Positions 27,001-40,416 of a stretch of DNA of 64,000 bases are shown here, in pieces; positions within the stretch are counted from its first letter, which is position 1, and the number at the start of each line of letters is the position of its first letter. The translations under genes and the position numbers were made by a program. The notes beneath the pieces are model-generated. The model made no database searches and was not told the origin of the DNA. It saw only the letters and a list, made by a program, of their open reading frames with translations. The stretch comes from Aphelocoma coerulescens (Eukaryota; Chordata; Aves; Passeriformes; Corvidae), in the NCBI RefSeq assembly GCF_041296385.1, contig NC_091015.1, positions 55,308,345 through 55,372,344 on the forward strand. The letters run 5' to 3'.

Positions 27001-28470
27001 TTGCGTTGAAATCCATTAAATTTTAATATGTCCTACTTAGGTGTAAGTGGTCACAAATGATTCATAATGTTGAGGTAAGCTTTTGGTGAAAATAATTGTC
27101 AGTTGAAAAAATTTCCCCTAATGACCCTGGTTGTCACTGGACTTTATTTTCTGTGTTGTTTGAAACCTTTAGAGACCACAAGCAAAAATAAACTTCTAAA
27201 ATCCATGTTAATAAGGTAATTGTTCAAAACTATAGAAAAAGTATTGCTAATGGAGAAGGTGTACAGTCACTGACCTTCCATTTCAGAAGATTCAATAGTA
27301 GCGGGTAAAAAAAGCAAAGCTAAAACCTGGATAGTTATTTTAAGAGGCTGCAAAAATTATGTCATTTTTTAAAAAATAAAGCCAAACTTTAATAATGTAG
27401 CACAATAATTTTATTTCAGGTATGATATTAATGTAGACCCAGTCTTGTACGTCTAGTCAGTCTTTGGATTTCCACTTACCAGATTTTTTGGTTCCTCTAA
27501 GCTTTCCTATGCTGTGATATTTGAAAAACAGCCTATGAGAACAGCTTATATGATGAAGCGCACTGGTATTTGTGCATGAGCTGTAGGCATTTGAAGACCA
27601 TAATTAGCTCTGCAGTTTGGAAGACAGTACTTTTCCTTTCCAGTCCCTATCTGGACAAGACCACCAAAAAATTACAGGGACTGTCTACTTTTCATAAGTG
27701 CAACCATGGCAAATTATCCATCGAGAAAAAGTTAGCAAGTGAGAGATAATACAGAGGGATGAAGCAGGATATGTCAAGTATAATGACTTACTCAGTTTCT
27801 TCTGACTGGAAGTAGCATCCTTCAGTCAGCAGAGATGCAACTGTTCACACGTCAGGAGATGCTGTGACCATTATTTTAGGTACCACAAGCACTTATTTTG
27901 CATTTGGTTCTATTCTTGATTTTCTGGCATGTTTAGGTTGAGTAAACCTGACTATTCTCTTATGCTGCCATAAATTAGGTGCACCTTAGCTGAAATTGCT
28001 AGTGTTACATTATTATAAACTGTCCTGAGCAAGTGTGCCCAGAATGAGATAGTCATTTGCATAATTATTTTTTTTGTGTATGTTATCATTAAATTTGTCT
28101 TACAGCTTTTGAAGGTCTGTTTGGTCTTCAGTTAAAAAAAATTTAAAAATAATAGAAAAACCACTTGAGCAATAAAGGTATTAATGGTTTTTTTTTCCCC
28201 TTAATGTTCAGGTCACTTTAAAATGAAGGTGTTTGTATATGTGGGATTGATTTCATAATTTCTATTGTGTAGGCAGGGTAAGTAACATGTATGAGTCTGT
28301 GGAACTGTGGTGAATGAACAGTGTAAAACTATATGTACATCACTAACACCATTTCCAGTGTATTTGCTCTTCCACATTACCATAAAGGAGTCCAATAAAT
28401 CTAAACCTAGTGAAAATTTCGTATTTTTTACATGCAGAACTGATTTTTCAATTACTTCAGACTTTTTCAG

Positions 28471-28543
28471 AGCCTAATCCAAATCCTGATGAAATCTGTG
28501 GGAGTTTTTCCATAGACTTCAGTAAGCTTTGGCTCAGGCTCCC
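28471..28543. repeat. Old palindromic amniote repeat copy
   Basis: The left arm AGCCTAATCCAAA faces a right arm TTTGGCTCAGGCT, with GGGAGTTTTTCCATAGACTT between. This matches a dispersed palindromic sequence I know from turtle, crocodile and bird genomes (core like TGAAGTCAATGGGAG). It looks like a small non-autonomous DNA element. I am not sure of the formal family name. Confidence 0.6.
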
Positions 28544-28973
28544 ACTTTTCAATTTTTCAAACAGATTTGCCAAAAATCTGCAGAGAGCCAGGCACTTGGA
28601 AAGTTTTTACTTGCAAAGTACAGCTGGTTTTGAGTTGCATACAGGAAAGTTCCCAGTGCTTTTTTGAAACAGAAAAAAGTAGCTTTAAAGGTCTTATAAC
28701 TTTAGGTAAAAGAGTGGCTTTAACATTTGAAGCTGAAATTGCCTTGGGTCTTAGTCTAAGCATGACAAACTCTGTTCTAGAAGATTGTTTTTAAAATGCA
28801 TAACTATATGATAACAAAGCTTTGAACTGCAGTTTTATTATAACTTTAGCTAAGATTTTCTTGGGTTATGAGTTTCAGAGAGTTGGGGATGTCTGTACTA
28901 ATAAATGATTTTTCTTTTTGTTTTGGTTTTTTGGTTTTGGCTTTTTTTTTCTTTTTCTTCTTCTTTTCTGCAG

Positions 28974-29044
28974 TGGAAAACTACACTTCAATTAAAGAAT
29001 TATTCCCTGAGGTTAACTGCACTAATTTGAGAGAGAGCTCTTGA
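28974..29044 (+). other. Possible alternative last exon, phase 1 (speculative)
   Basis: A very strong pyrimidine tract ending TTCTTCTTTTCTGCAG precedes 28974. In the phase left by exon B, a split Val codon plus 22 codons (ENYTSIKELFPEVNCTNLRE then SS) runs to TGA at 29042-29044. This could make a shorter isoform that omits exon C. No good poly(A) signal was located close behind it, and chance acceptors of this kind are common. Confidence 0.18.
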
Positions 29045-32000
29045 ACTTCAGGGAACATATTATGCAGCCAGATCCATCTGGCGAAGTAGGGCAGTTTTCA
29101 CTGCCTCTGGGTGGTTGGATCTCAGACTTGGAGGTAGATGTGATTGGACATGCTGGGTTTTAGAGACTGTGGGACACAGCCAGTGCCTCAGCAAGCATCG
29201 CTCATACCCTTGCATATCAGCCTAAGATTAGAATAGTGGCATTTTAAGGTAGCATCTTGGGTTGTGGATGACAGTGAGGTATAGAATCTCTCTCAATGTC
29301 ACTTCGAGTTTTTTGTCTTTCTGAGTGATCACCTCTAGCACATACTGGATGCCAATCAGGCTGCAGTAATGTTCCTCAGTAGCTACATTGTGAATTGCAC
29401 CCCAATGGTCTTACAGATTTTTCTTAGGGAGAAAAAGGGCAATATCCTCCAGAATTTGAATGCCTGACATTGTTCAAAGCTGTGTATCATCAGTATTGAG
29501 CTTGCAGATTTTTTTTTTCTGAATTTTTAAAGAATGAGAGCATGTTTATGACTGTTGAGTTTTTTGTGAGCAGTCAGCTGTAAGTCTACTCGTGAGCCTG
29601 GTATCAGTGGTTCAGCTAATGTTCACATGGTAAGCGAAGGTCCATAAATACAAATTTCCCTTGCCCCTGTGTTTATTTGGACTCACCCATCCCTAAAACT
29701 TTGAGCTGGAAAATGTAATCAAATCAAACATATGAGGTGCTTCATGACTCTGGCAGATTTAAATTTTTTAAAAAAAAATCATTCTTTTCTTCCTAATTGT
29801 GTCCTGGCTGAAACAGAAAGACTGGTTATAAGAGGGCATGCAAAACCAAAAAATCACATAAACTTGAATCCTTAAGGTTTTGTTTTGATTCAGTTGCACT
29901 TTGAGGCAAAAATTTAGCTCACCCTCTACTAATTAGAATATTGCTGAGGAACTAATAAGAAAGTAATGTGTAGTTAGCTAGATAATGCTGAAGTACTTTT
30001 TTTAGGATTGTAAAAACCTTCAGCAAACTGGTAAAAACCACAGGCTTGATGAGTTTCATGCGATTATCATGGTAGGCTGCATATCTGGTGGGTGTTTGCT
30101 GCCTGTTATAAGTGCAAATACCACAGCAGGGTGCATTGCCAGGAGCTCACTGTCTTTTGATGAAAGATGTACTTTATTAATTCTGACCCTAACCAAAGCT
30201 TGACTTATTCCACTTTAAGAAAACTAGTTAACTGTAAATTAGAGATATCACCAAAAAGGGTATTACTTCAAAGTTGGGAAATGATTAGGGGGATGTTCCA
30301 CTGTTTTAATTGAGTTTCAATTTTAATGACTTACTGTCTTCTATGTAACAATAAACAGCTGTGCCACACTCTGTGTTTCAAAGGACATTTACTCAGCCTT
30401 TAAATTTACCATTAGAGATCAAAGAGAAGGTCTGATGTATATGGATGATGAAGGATGCCTCAATTCAAATGGATGGGTGAACAGAAATAGTGCAACTGGA
30501 GGTAATAAATATTATGAACAACCTTTTTAATGTAAGTTATGTGGTGCTGAACTTTATTAAATTTTATAGCTGCACTGAGAAATCTTTTGTGTTTATCTTA
30601 AAACTATATCAGAATACTGATAAGCATGTGTTTCTTCTAGCACTTTTTTCAAATAAACTTTTCAGTCAAAACTGAGGGGTTTTTAAGTAAAAATAATTGC
30701 TGGTGACATTCTTGAAAGTAGCTTAGAAATAAATGGATGCTTGAATTACATATAGGAATTTGTGAAGGATATTTTGGGGTAAAGCCTTGCTGAATGATCA
30801 GACTTTCCAACCTTAAAATCTATTTAAATAGGTATGAATTAGTTGGGTTTTATTTTCTCTAAAATGGAGCAGATTTCTTGTAACCAGAGTAGTCATTAGG
30901 GGTATTAGGTTGCATCAGAGATGCTTAAATGAAGTTATGAACTGGCATTCTCATTTAAATCAGGTCATTAATAAAGCATGGAACAATGTGACAGAAGTTA
31001 CGTGGGAGATTAAAGTTAGTGCAATAAATTAAGTTAGATATCCTGGATCTGTTTGCATTCTATCAGAAAGTGTTGCAATGGAGGAGATTCTATGGAGTAA
31101 TGTAAAATAGACTGCAGCCAGTTAAGATCTAGCAAGGTTCATACAACGTGTTACAGACAGGATTTTCTTAGGCTCCTGTGATTAAAAGTCCTTTTGAGAG
31201 TAAGACAAGTTCTTGTGATGCCTTTGGCAGTAAACAACTGCCATGTTTCCCTACAAAGGAACTGTATTGGCAGAATTAATACTTTGCAATAATTTCCCAG
31301 TCTGAGGAGAAAAAATGAAGCAGTTGTGCTTGGTTATTTCGTTTAATTAGTTATCAAGGGAAAAATGCTTGTTGTACAATTTTACAACAGATTTCTCAAA
31401 TATTTCCAAATAAAAAATACTAGTATCTATGTCAAAAAGAGCCTTGTTTTTGGTTGTTTTTGCAGCACATTAAAAACAGTTTTCTTATTGCTTAGTGTGA
31501 AATTGATTCTCATGTGGCTAAGTTGATTCTCTCTGGCTATTGAATTGTATATACATGATATAATTTTGGTTAGTGTAGTTACAGTGTATACTGTAATCCC
31601 TGTGATGAAATAGAAGAGGTGTTCAGTTATACTATTCATCGTTAATCTACTCTGAATTTGGGTCCATGGTATATAGAAGATATTCTTTCCAGTGTGTGCT
31701 TTGTGAGTCACTGTAAAATAGGAAGCTTTTTTTGTAATACAGCATTGCCAAACCAAGAAAGCACTTTGTTTGTTGGGTCAAATAATTCTTATTTAATGCA
31801 GGTATGTGACTTCAGCAGGCATGACCATCAGTGGTTGGGAAGAGGTGTTGAGGGAGTGAAAATAATTCATTTGCAGACCAGTGGTAAAGTCATGCTAAGG
31901 AGAGCTTTGTTACGTCTGGCACATTTGTTAATATGCAGGAAAGATCTTTGTTGTTGATGCTGCTTATGATGCTGTATTTTTGTCAGTTCAAGAGTTTATC

Positions 32001-32142
32001 TTAGTAGAAGGAAAAAGGAATAGTTATAGAGGTATATACAAGTAAGACTCACCATGGTAGGCTGCTTTAAGAAATTCTTGGCAGGTGCAGCAGTCTGGTC
32101 TTTCTGAACAGTGAAATAATTGCTTTGATCAACAAGATAAGG

Positions 32143-32201
32143 GTGGAATCCTGGCCCTATTGAAGTCACTGGGAGTTTTGCCATTGACTTAGTCAGGATT
32201 T
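32143..32201. repeat. Old palindromic amniote repeat copy
   Basis: The sequence shows AATCCTGGCCCTATTGAAGT, then GGGAGTTTTGCCATTGACTT, ending TCAGGATT. The ends AATCCTG and CAGGATT are inverted, and TGAAGTCA faces TTGACTTA. It belongs to the same palindromic group as 28471-28543 but is a different copy or subtype. Confidence 0.7.
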
Positions 32202-34838
32202 CTTCTGTTTACTTGACAGTTCTCTGTTACTGTTCTACTCACATTCATGTAGTGGTTGGTAACCTGACTTAGTGGAATGGATAAGAGTGAACCCTGAAGT
32301 AGACTTCTTTTAAAAGTATTTTCAGAGTCTGGAATTCCAGCAGGGAGGTCTTTTATCAGTGTTTGGACAAAAGGAAGGTGTTTTTTAGCTTACTGCAAAT
32401 TTGATGTCAATAGAAAGGAAAACACAAATATGGAATTCCATTTTGGGAGGAAAGAAACTAGAGGACTGCAGAAGCCTCATTTTTCCTTGTAACTTTGATG
32501 CCATGATGGCAGTGCTATACTCGTCTTTGTGACAAGTACAGAGACAAAAGTATAAAGAAAATATGAAAATTGCATTCATTTATTTTTATTGATTCCTACT
32601 AAGCACCAAATAGGAAACACTCAGTATGTAGTATTAATAGCTGTCCCAAACCCTTTGAAAAGACTGACTTGAGCAAATCCCACAAATTTGTTGAAATCTT
32701 CGAATGAGAAGCAGCTAAGGATCAATTGGGGAAGAGAAGAAATACAAAGAATCGGAATGTACTTTATTACTTTTAGTTATAATTATACATTGCATTTGTT
32801 GCAATTCAAATACAAGGAATCTAATGATATGTTATCACTTGTACCATGGGCTGTAATAGAGAGGGCTTTTTGTGTAACTGGTACTTAACAAATTCAACCA
32901 TTTAGCTGGTGCACAAAAACCCCCACAGGTGTTAGAGAGTTCACAGGATAAAATGGACAGTTTGCTTTAAGTAGCATTTCATGTTAGAGAAAGTGCAGAT
33001 GCTGCTGCAAGATGTATTATATTTCCATAATCAGTGATAGATAACAAGAATTGTTTAACAATCCATATCCTATGTGTGCACTTAAGCCATGGGCAGATCA
33101 ATAAAAAAGCATTAAGCCTGGTGCCAGCTGAAGATATTATACCTGCAGGCTGTTTGGCTACAGAACGGAAACTGGAGCTGGATTTCAGTAACTCTATTTA
33201 GGTAAATCATTATCTAGACAATGTCTTTTCCAATTTCTCTTTTAGTTCTGGGTCATTTGGAAAGGGAAAAATCTATATTTGGCCAATGAAGTTTCTTTTT
33301 TAGCATTTCTAACAAATAATTTTTCTATATATGAACAAAGTGCTAGTGTTTTAATGTAAATGTTGTAGTGCTTCATAAAAATAATATAATCACTTTATCT
33401 TTTATTTGAAGTTATTCCTGAGTTCATCTGTTAAAATTAATTAAAATAATCTTTCTCAAGGCTTTGAAAACCTCTAATTTGTTTTCATATACTCAGAATG
33501 TTGAGGGATGTGTTGTGTTCGAGATACTGGTCTGATTTAATAAATTTTCAGTGTGGAAGAAAGTACATTGGCCTGTAGGGAACTGCTTGTTGAATATGAA
33601 GTTATGATCAAAACTTGAAGTTTCAGAAAAGAACAGAGTTAAAAAGACTTTGGAACATGATCAGATGGGACACTGAATCTTCAAGTGAAGAAGTCTTAGA
33701 CTCTCAAGACAGGCTACTATTGCTCTGCTTCACTTGTTATTGTAAACATGACCAAATTAAAGCAAAGGGGCAGAAAACACTTTTTTACCAATGAAATGTA
33801 TCCTTGGCCTTTGTTTCTTCTGTGTTTGAAGTCATTAAGCTTATTTCATGGAGGGGAGCCAAGACAACCTAGTGTGTTTCAGCAGTCGTGAGAGAAGGTT
33901 ACTTGAAGAGAATCATAATGCCACAGACATTCAGTGAGCTTGGCTATACAACAAATTCTTTATATGAACACAGACTTTTAATGGAAGGAAATTAAGAAGC
34001 ATGATGTTTTCATAGTGGTGATTTGTGGCATTTTTGGTGGGTGTTGTTTTTTTTTTTATAGAATTTGTCCCCCATCAAGTTACTGTTTTTAATTAAGGAG
34101 TCAGATCTTACCAAGGTCAGGAGGAATTTTGGTGCCGTTGGAGTAAAAGTTGATATCAAGTCCAAAAAATCCCCAACCCATCAGTCAAAATGATGTAATT
34201 GTTTTTCCATATTGAATACTTCTTCTGTCTAATGAGATGAAGAGGACAATATTTGATAATAGTGTTTGTAGTAAATTTGACTCTAAAATATTTAGATAAC
34301 TTTAGATATCCCACAATTGTGGGCACTAAGAGATTGCTCATGCTGTTAATGAACTGTCAAAAGAATTTGATATCACTATCGTAGGTGTGAAGTCAACAAG
34401 CTGCAGTGACGATCTTTGGATGCCGTATTTTTAAATGATCTTTGGTTTGCCACTCAGATACAGGTATTTGGACTAGTTAGTTTCTTTCAAGTAATGTGCA
34501 AGCAGAGAAAGTATAGCTAGTAATTCAGTGTTGTGGCAAGATGGTTTAAAGAAAGGTGGACTGTAAAAAGAACTGGTAAAGGAAAAGTGACATTGCTGAA
34601 GTATAGGAGAAGCAGCAGGCATGGTGTTGTTTTAATCAGTGGCTTCATAAAGTCCACCAAATAATTTAAAGCATATCAATGTTTGCAAAATCCTACCTTT
34701 GTTTGAGAATGGCTTTAGACAATAAAAACCAATTTCAAATAATATTTAACTTTCCAAACCAAGTAGTGTTTATAGCCTATGAAAAGGGATACTAGTATGT
34801 TCTTTTGGTCTAGTTCTGTAACATGGTGTATTGAGTAT

Positions 34839-35316
34839 TGTATGGCTGGGTTTTGGTAGCGGGGGCTGCAGGGATGGCTTCTCTGAAAGGCTGCCAGAAG
34901 CTTTCCCCATGTCCAACAGAGTCAATGCCCGCCAGCTCCAGGACAGACCCATCTCTGGCCAAGACCCAGCCCATCAGGGATGGTGGCACCACCTCTGGGA
35001 TAATGTATTTGAGAAGGGGGAAAAAGGCTGTTAAACTTCAGCTGGAGAGAGGAGTGAGAATGTGTGAGGAAAATCAGCTGTGCAGATGCAAAGGTCAGTG
35101 GAGAAGGAGGTGGTGAAGCTACTCCTGGTATACAGGAGCAGAGATTCCCCTGCAGCATGTGGTGAAGACCATGGTGAGGCAGCAGTACCCCTGCAGCCCG
35201 TGAAAGCAGATGGTGGAGCAGAGATCCACCTGCAGCCCATGGAGGTGGATGTGCCCAAAGGAGGCTGGGACCCCATGGAGAGTCTGGCCTGGAGCAGGCT
35301 CTTGGCAGGACCTCTA
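34839..35316 (+). mobile_element. Truncated ERVL-like LTR fragment
   Basis: The segment begins TGTATGGCTGGGTTTTGGTA and continues with GC-richer sequence unlike the flanks. It includes repeated CCTGCAGCCC(A/G)TGGAGG-type units and ends around CTTGGCAGGACCT. This order matches, from memory, the 5' and middle portion of an LTR common in bird genomes and assigned to ERVL-type endogenous retroviruses. The 3' part with the poly(A) signal and terminal CA is missing, and no second LTR or internal viral genes are visible. The overlapping open frames on both strands (up to 155 codons) are by-products of this GC-rich repeat, not genes. Confidence 0.75.
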
Positions 35317-35971
35317 AACTTGTTTCCTCTCTTTTTTTCTTGATTGGTGTGATTGGGCAAAGCAAGCCATAAGATCTTTCCAGTTTCATATTATTTGTCC
35401 AATACTTTTAGTTGTATTTTGAATAGCATGTTTGATAATTTAGTCTTTATCTTGCTTCGTATGGTTTCCTTGAAGATGAGGTCGACATTTCTAAATTATT
35501 TTTTATTTAAAATAAGCATTACAAAATGTATGTTTAAGTTGAAATAGACTTTCTTTTGCGTGTACTGATGTTGTACAAAACAAAGAAAAATGTGATTTGG
35601 AGGGGAAGGGAAGTAGGGACTGCCCTTTGCATACAATTTTCACTTTTTACTTTAGCAGATTTCAGGGTATCCAATCACATTTAGAAATATAGCATTTTTA
35701 AAAAATGAGTAGGCCCTTGTCCTGGTCAAACTAAAAGATGATACTTAAAAACTAGAGAGTTGATTGAGAGAATTAAATAAGCATAAGGCATAAAAGTAGC
35801 AGACTGAGAGCATCACTTGCTCTGTCACTTTATTTATTATCTTAGACAGTAGCAGCAATTTCAGCTTTTAAATAAAATGAAACAGAACAGTTAATCCGGT
35901 GCCTGCTCATATAAAAAGCCACTTTGTTTCAGACATAGCATTTTTATTGTAAAAACAGACCTTGCTTTTTA

Positions 35972-36062
35972 GAAAAAAAAAAAAAAGCAGCTGGATTTGA
36001 ACCGAGTTCTCCCTAACTATTCATTATCCTCTAGTGGATGTAATTCATTTTATGACATTAGC
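35972..36062 (-). repeat. tRNA-like relic (old tRNA-derived SINE or decayed tRNA pseudogene)
   Basis: On the minus strand there is a good B-box-like motif, GGTTCAAATCC, followed within a few bases by a run of 14 T. About 45 nt upstream lies TGGCTAATGTC, which resembles an A box. The acceptor stem does not pair and the T stem has mismatches, so this is not a functional tRNA. The wording around the B box resembles MIR/CORE-type SINEs. Confidence 0.35.
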
Positions 36063-39000
36063 CAAATTGAATCTCTTCCCCCTGCCTGAAAATTTCAGTG
36101 CCAGGATTTTAGGCAGACATTTAGGATTTAGTTAGACATTTTTGGAAGCATGTTTTTTCAGATCTTCAGATACCTTGTGTTTGATCAAAAGATACTTTGC
36201 AATTTTGTAAAATCGATTCTATTTAGGGTTTATCACATGAAGCGCATCAATCTCCTGGCTACTTCTGAAAATGCTTGCCAGAGATATGATACAAAAAGTT
36301 TATATATGCAAAATTTTTTTACCCTTCAGTTGTATCATTTTCATAACATTTGAATGGTGTTAACTTTAGTAAAATTGCATGATTTACACAGGTATATGTG
36401 TGGTAGTAGTGAAAGAATGAAATTCTGTGCAGCTTGAAGAGTAAAATTTGCTGAATAGGAAGTTCTGTAAACAGAGGAAAAAAATTCTGTCTGTAGGATA
36501 AGATGCAATTTTAAACTATTATGTACAGTTTTGTGCTCATTTCCTCCAAATAAACTAAATTAATTTAAGGGTATTATGGTACTTAATGGAGCCAAAGTTG
36601 CTTTTTCTGGATTCCTCTTGAAGTCAATCCTGGAGATTTTAATGCTGTAGAATGTTGAGCTAGCAAAAGATCATAATTGGATTTATTTGGTCAGTGGAGT
36701 ATATAGCAAATGAAGTACTAAATGCTAGTGAAAATAAAGTAAATATAAGTAATGTATGGGTTTTTTTGCAGTATTGGAGCAAAGATAGATTGGTATAATT
36801 TGATTGATTCTTAGCTCCCAGTGCAATTAATAAAAAATCATAGTTGACTATTAAGTAAAAACAACATATTAATGACTAAACAAATACAATGTTATTTACA
36901 TGTTCTACATACTAGGGACAAATCTAATATTTGGATACAACTGAGAAAGTAGAAATTTCCAATACATGAAAAGAATTATATCTTTGATATAACTAGCAGT
37001 AAAGAAAGAATTTTCAGCAAAGGTTGCTTTTCAATTGTGGAAAGGAACTTCAGTGTTATTAAAAAAGAGAATTTTCTTATGAACGCTTTGATTTCCTAAG
37101 CTCTTCGTGCCCAAACGGTCTCTATACAGTTTGTCTTCTAAATCCACTAGATAGATGTTTACTAGGTTTATTTCAATATCATTAGAAGACAATGCTTTTA
37201 TCCATGTTTATTTCATCCTTTGATCTACATATTTCTAAGTATTATCAGGAGATGCAGGAAAAGGGAAGCTAGTTCATTACCCTCTTAAAACTACAATGGC
37301 AGATTACTTCTGTGAAATTTCAGTACTTAGCATTTTATATTTTGTCTCTCCAAATGTAAATTTACTAAGCTTGTTTTTCAAATATTATTGAGAATCAGAA
37401 TTGTCAGAACCAGAGTTTTTAAGCATGTGCAATATCACGGGTTCTTTTTAAATGAAGTATTTTCAATGATATTTGCTCCCAGGATCTTTATAATTTTTAT
37501 TTACGTTGTGATCTGATGGTTACTTCCTGTAGCTGGTTGAAGTAGCCATGTAGTGTATTGTTTTTGTGATCTCATGTTCACTTGTTAGATAAATAGATAG
37601 TAGTAATTTATTTATGTTCTTAGATTGGATAACTACTCATAATTAGATAACAGATAATTGGGTAATTTCAGAATACTAATCGATAAATCTGTATCTGTTT
37701 TGACCTCTATTACCTATATTTTCTATTTGGAGGGGAAGGAAGAAAAGAAACCCCTTGTTCAGAAACTCCATCTCTGTGTTAGAATAAGGTAATTTAGTCC
37801 CATTCATAAACAGAATTATTTACCTCCATGGTTTCTGTTCAGGAGTGATTCAAAGCCCTTGCTCTTTTGGTAGTCAGAAACCTAGTTTCCAGTAAAAATT
37901 AATTTATGAATAAGTCCTCCTTTTCTAAGAGTGTCTTTTATTTTGCCTAACACTAAGGGTTTCTGGCCTAATTGCATTGCTGATAAAGATCAGTCTGTTC
38001 CATTTTTATTAGTCTTAGCTTAGCAAGACTGGTCATCTGTTCAAGTGTCAATAAGGTATGTGATTCCTATATGATCTTAGTAATCTTCAGATGAACTTCT
38101 CCAGGTTTATTGAACATGGTAACAGGAATTGAACTCAGTGTTCTAGATGTCCTACCAGTGTCTTGTTCAATAGTGTTACTCCTTTCTTGATCCTTACATG
38201 GAAAATTGTCAGGTGGATTTCAAAATTTACTAGTCATCACACTGGAACCTTTTTCTTCTGTCAACCTGTGATTATTTCTGTGGATTTCATATCTTCTTTC
38301 ATTTCCATAATACCCTCATTTCCAACTCTCATAATATTAATGCAATTGCAATTGCAATCAGATATTTGTGTTCTGTAGCTAAAATTTGACATTTTGTGTA
38401 TTAAACTACTTTAGTTTTCCAAAGTGACCAATTCTGTATACTTCTCTTTCAGTAGCCCATCACAATAGTGCTATGAAGTATTACTCTACCAATTTAAAGT
38501 TGTTTTTCTGAGCAACATACATTCTTCAGTACCTACATTTTAATCCCAGTTACTAGTCCACTGTTTTCTGTTATCCACAGTGTATTTGATCTTACATCTG
38601 ATGTCAGTAGGTCTTATTCTCTAGCCCAAAATCATGCATTAGGTTACATCTCAAATGCTTTCTCTTCGATTTCACTTAGTTGCTCATCTGGATTAGGCAT
38701 AGATCTTTCATCAACTGTTTCTATTGTACTACTGTTCTATCAAGGCTGTCTCAAGCATCCAAAATACCCAGCATAACAAGGCCTCATGCAACAAATTGCA
38801 TTATCTTTTATTTCTTGTTCACAGCTAAGATAAAATTCTAACCTGCACTTTTTAGCTTCCTCCTGTTGTTGTTTTGCTTAGGCCAAAATACTGTAAACTC
38901 CCTGAAAGTAAATAGTTATTTGTTCCCCTGAATCAGTCAAAGACTACTCACTTTGACAGTCTTTGCACTATGGTTGTGTGATGGAACACTTTTGTAAATC

Positions 39001-40416
39001 ATAGGTTACAGCACTGCAAACTTTGCCACAAGCATTTACCGTCTCTTCAACTTCTAAGTGCAGGGAATGAGGACTTGCTCTTCCTTCCCTAGTAAGCCCA
39101 AAATTTGTGTATACACATACTTACAAGCATATACTGTCTATATATGTGAAGATGCATGCTTGTGTCTTCAATTGGAAGAAAGTTTCATATTGTGCTCCAG
39201 GAAGTACAAGTGTTTTAAATGGGAATGGAAGCAAAATATTTCCCTAAATTTTTTTAGAATGAGGGATACTAGGATGGCTTGTTATCAAGATTATAAAAGT
39301 CAGTTTTACTCTGTTTACTTTCACTGTATGCTGAAGAAAGGTTAGAGACTACATGAAGACAATATTGGGAGAGTTTTTTTGACAAGCATGCTCCAGAGAT
39401 CCCAGCTCCTTCAAACACTGTCTTTGAGGTGCTCTCTATTGGCAGATAGAAACCAGATGGGACAGTGGAAATTAATTTGAATATGCTTTTAGAAAAAATA
39501 ATCAGGAAAGTGTATGTCAAAGGGAGCATTACCTATTTAAGTTTTTGATGTAAATTACTATAAAAGTCTAAAGGTCTAGTAACCTTCTTACAACTGTGTA
39601 TTACCAAAACAATGCGATAAATACAAGCGCTAGAGATTCAAAAAAAGTCTTACTAAAAAAAAATTATTTTGTGTAAAATTCTTTATGTATTTTATATGTG
39701 CATATATCCTAATACATATATGTGTATATTTATGTGAATGAGATGAATTTATCTGTGTAAACCAAAACAAAAGGCTTGCATATTCTTGCTCCACAAAAGG
39801 GTAGCGTGAAATGACTTTGTTACTGAATAGAGAATGTTGTCTTGAAAATAGGTTGATGACAGTATATTCTGTATCTGCTACTGCAGTATTTAAGCATTTT
39901 GAAAGAAATTAATGTCTAATTATGATAAACAAAAGCTATACTTAGTGATATACTGAGTATGGGGATGAGGATGTGAGACCCAGTCAACAAAAACCACCGG
40001 GTGTTTTGTGAGGCAGTGTACTCTGAAAATAGTGATTTTTATGGTTATGTTGTTTGTCAAGAGTTGATATTCCCCTTGAAAAATTCCATTTGTAAGCTGA
40101 TTTTTCTTTTCTGTTGCATAAAAGCAGATGGAAATCTGCCAAGCACTACAGAATTTAGTAAGCTGCCTCTCCCAACACATACCAGAACACAGAGCATGTT
40201 TATCAGCCAGTCTCTGCTCATCAGGTGAATAGGTGGTTGGAAGGAACAGTTCACTTGTGGCTGAATCGCAGCTGTCATCGTTCATCCTTTGTTCACGGTG
40301 TGTAGCAAGTGCCTTTGGTAGATCTTGGGTGGCATTTGTGTAGTTTGCTGTTCTGGCGTTCTCAGTCCTGAGTTAGTAGGGGTACTACTGAATTTTGATC
40401 TTATGTTCTTGGCCGA

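Noticed and set aside
30328..30530. A 67-codon open stretch containing DIYSAFKFTIRDQREGL and a YMDD string, ending near a GTAATA donor-like site
   Set aside because: The only plausible acceptor (TTTCAAAG) would start it in phase 0, which does not fit the phase-1 junction between exons B and C. The YMDD string lacks any surrounding reverse transcriptase context.
34922..35389. 155- and 109-codon open frames on the minus strand
   Set aside because: They coincide with the GC-rich LTR fragment and translate its repeated units. No known protein pattern.
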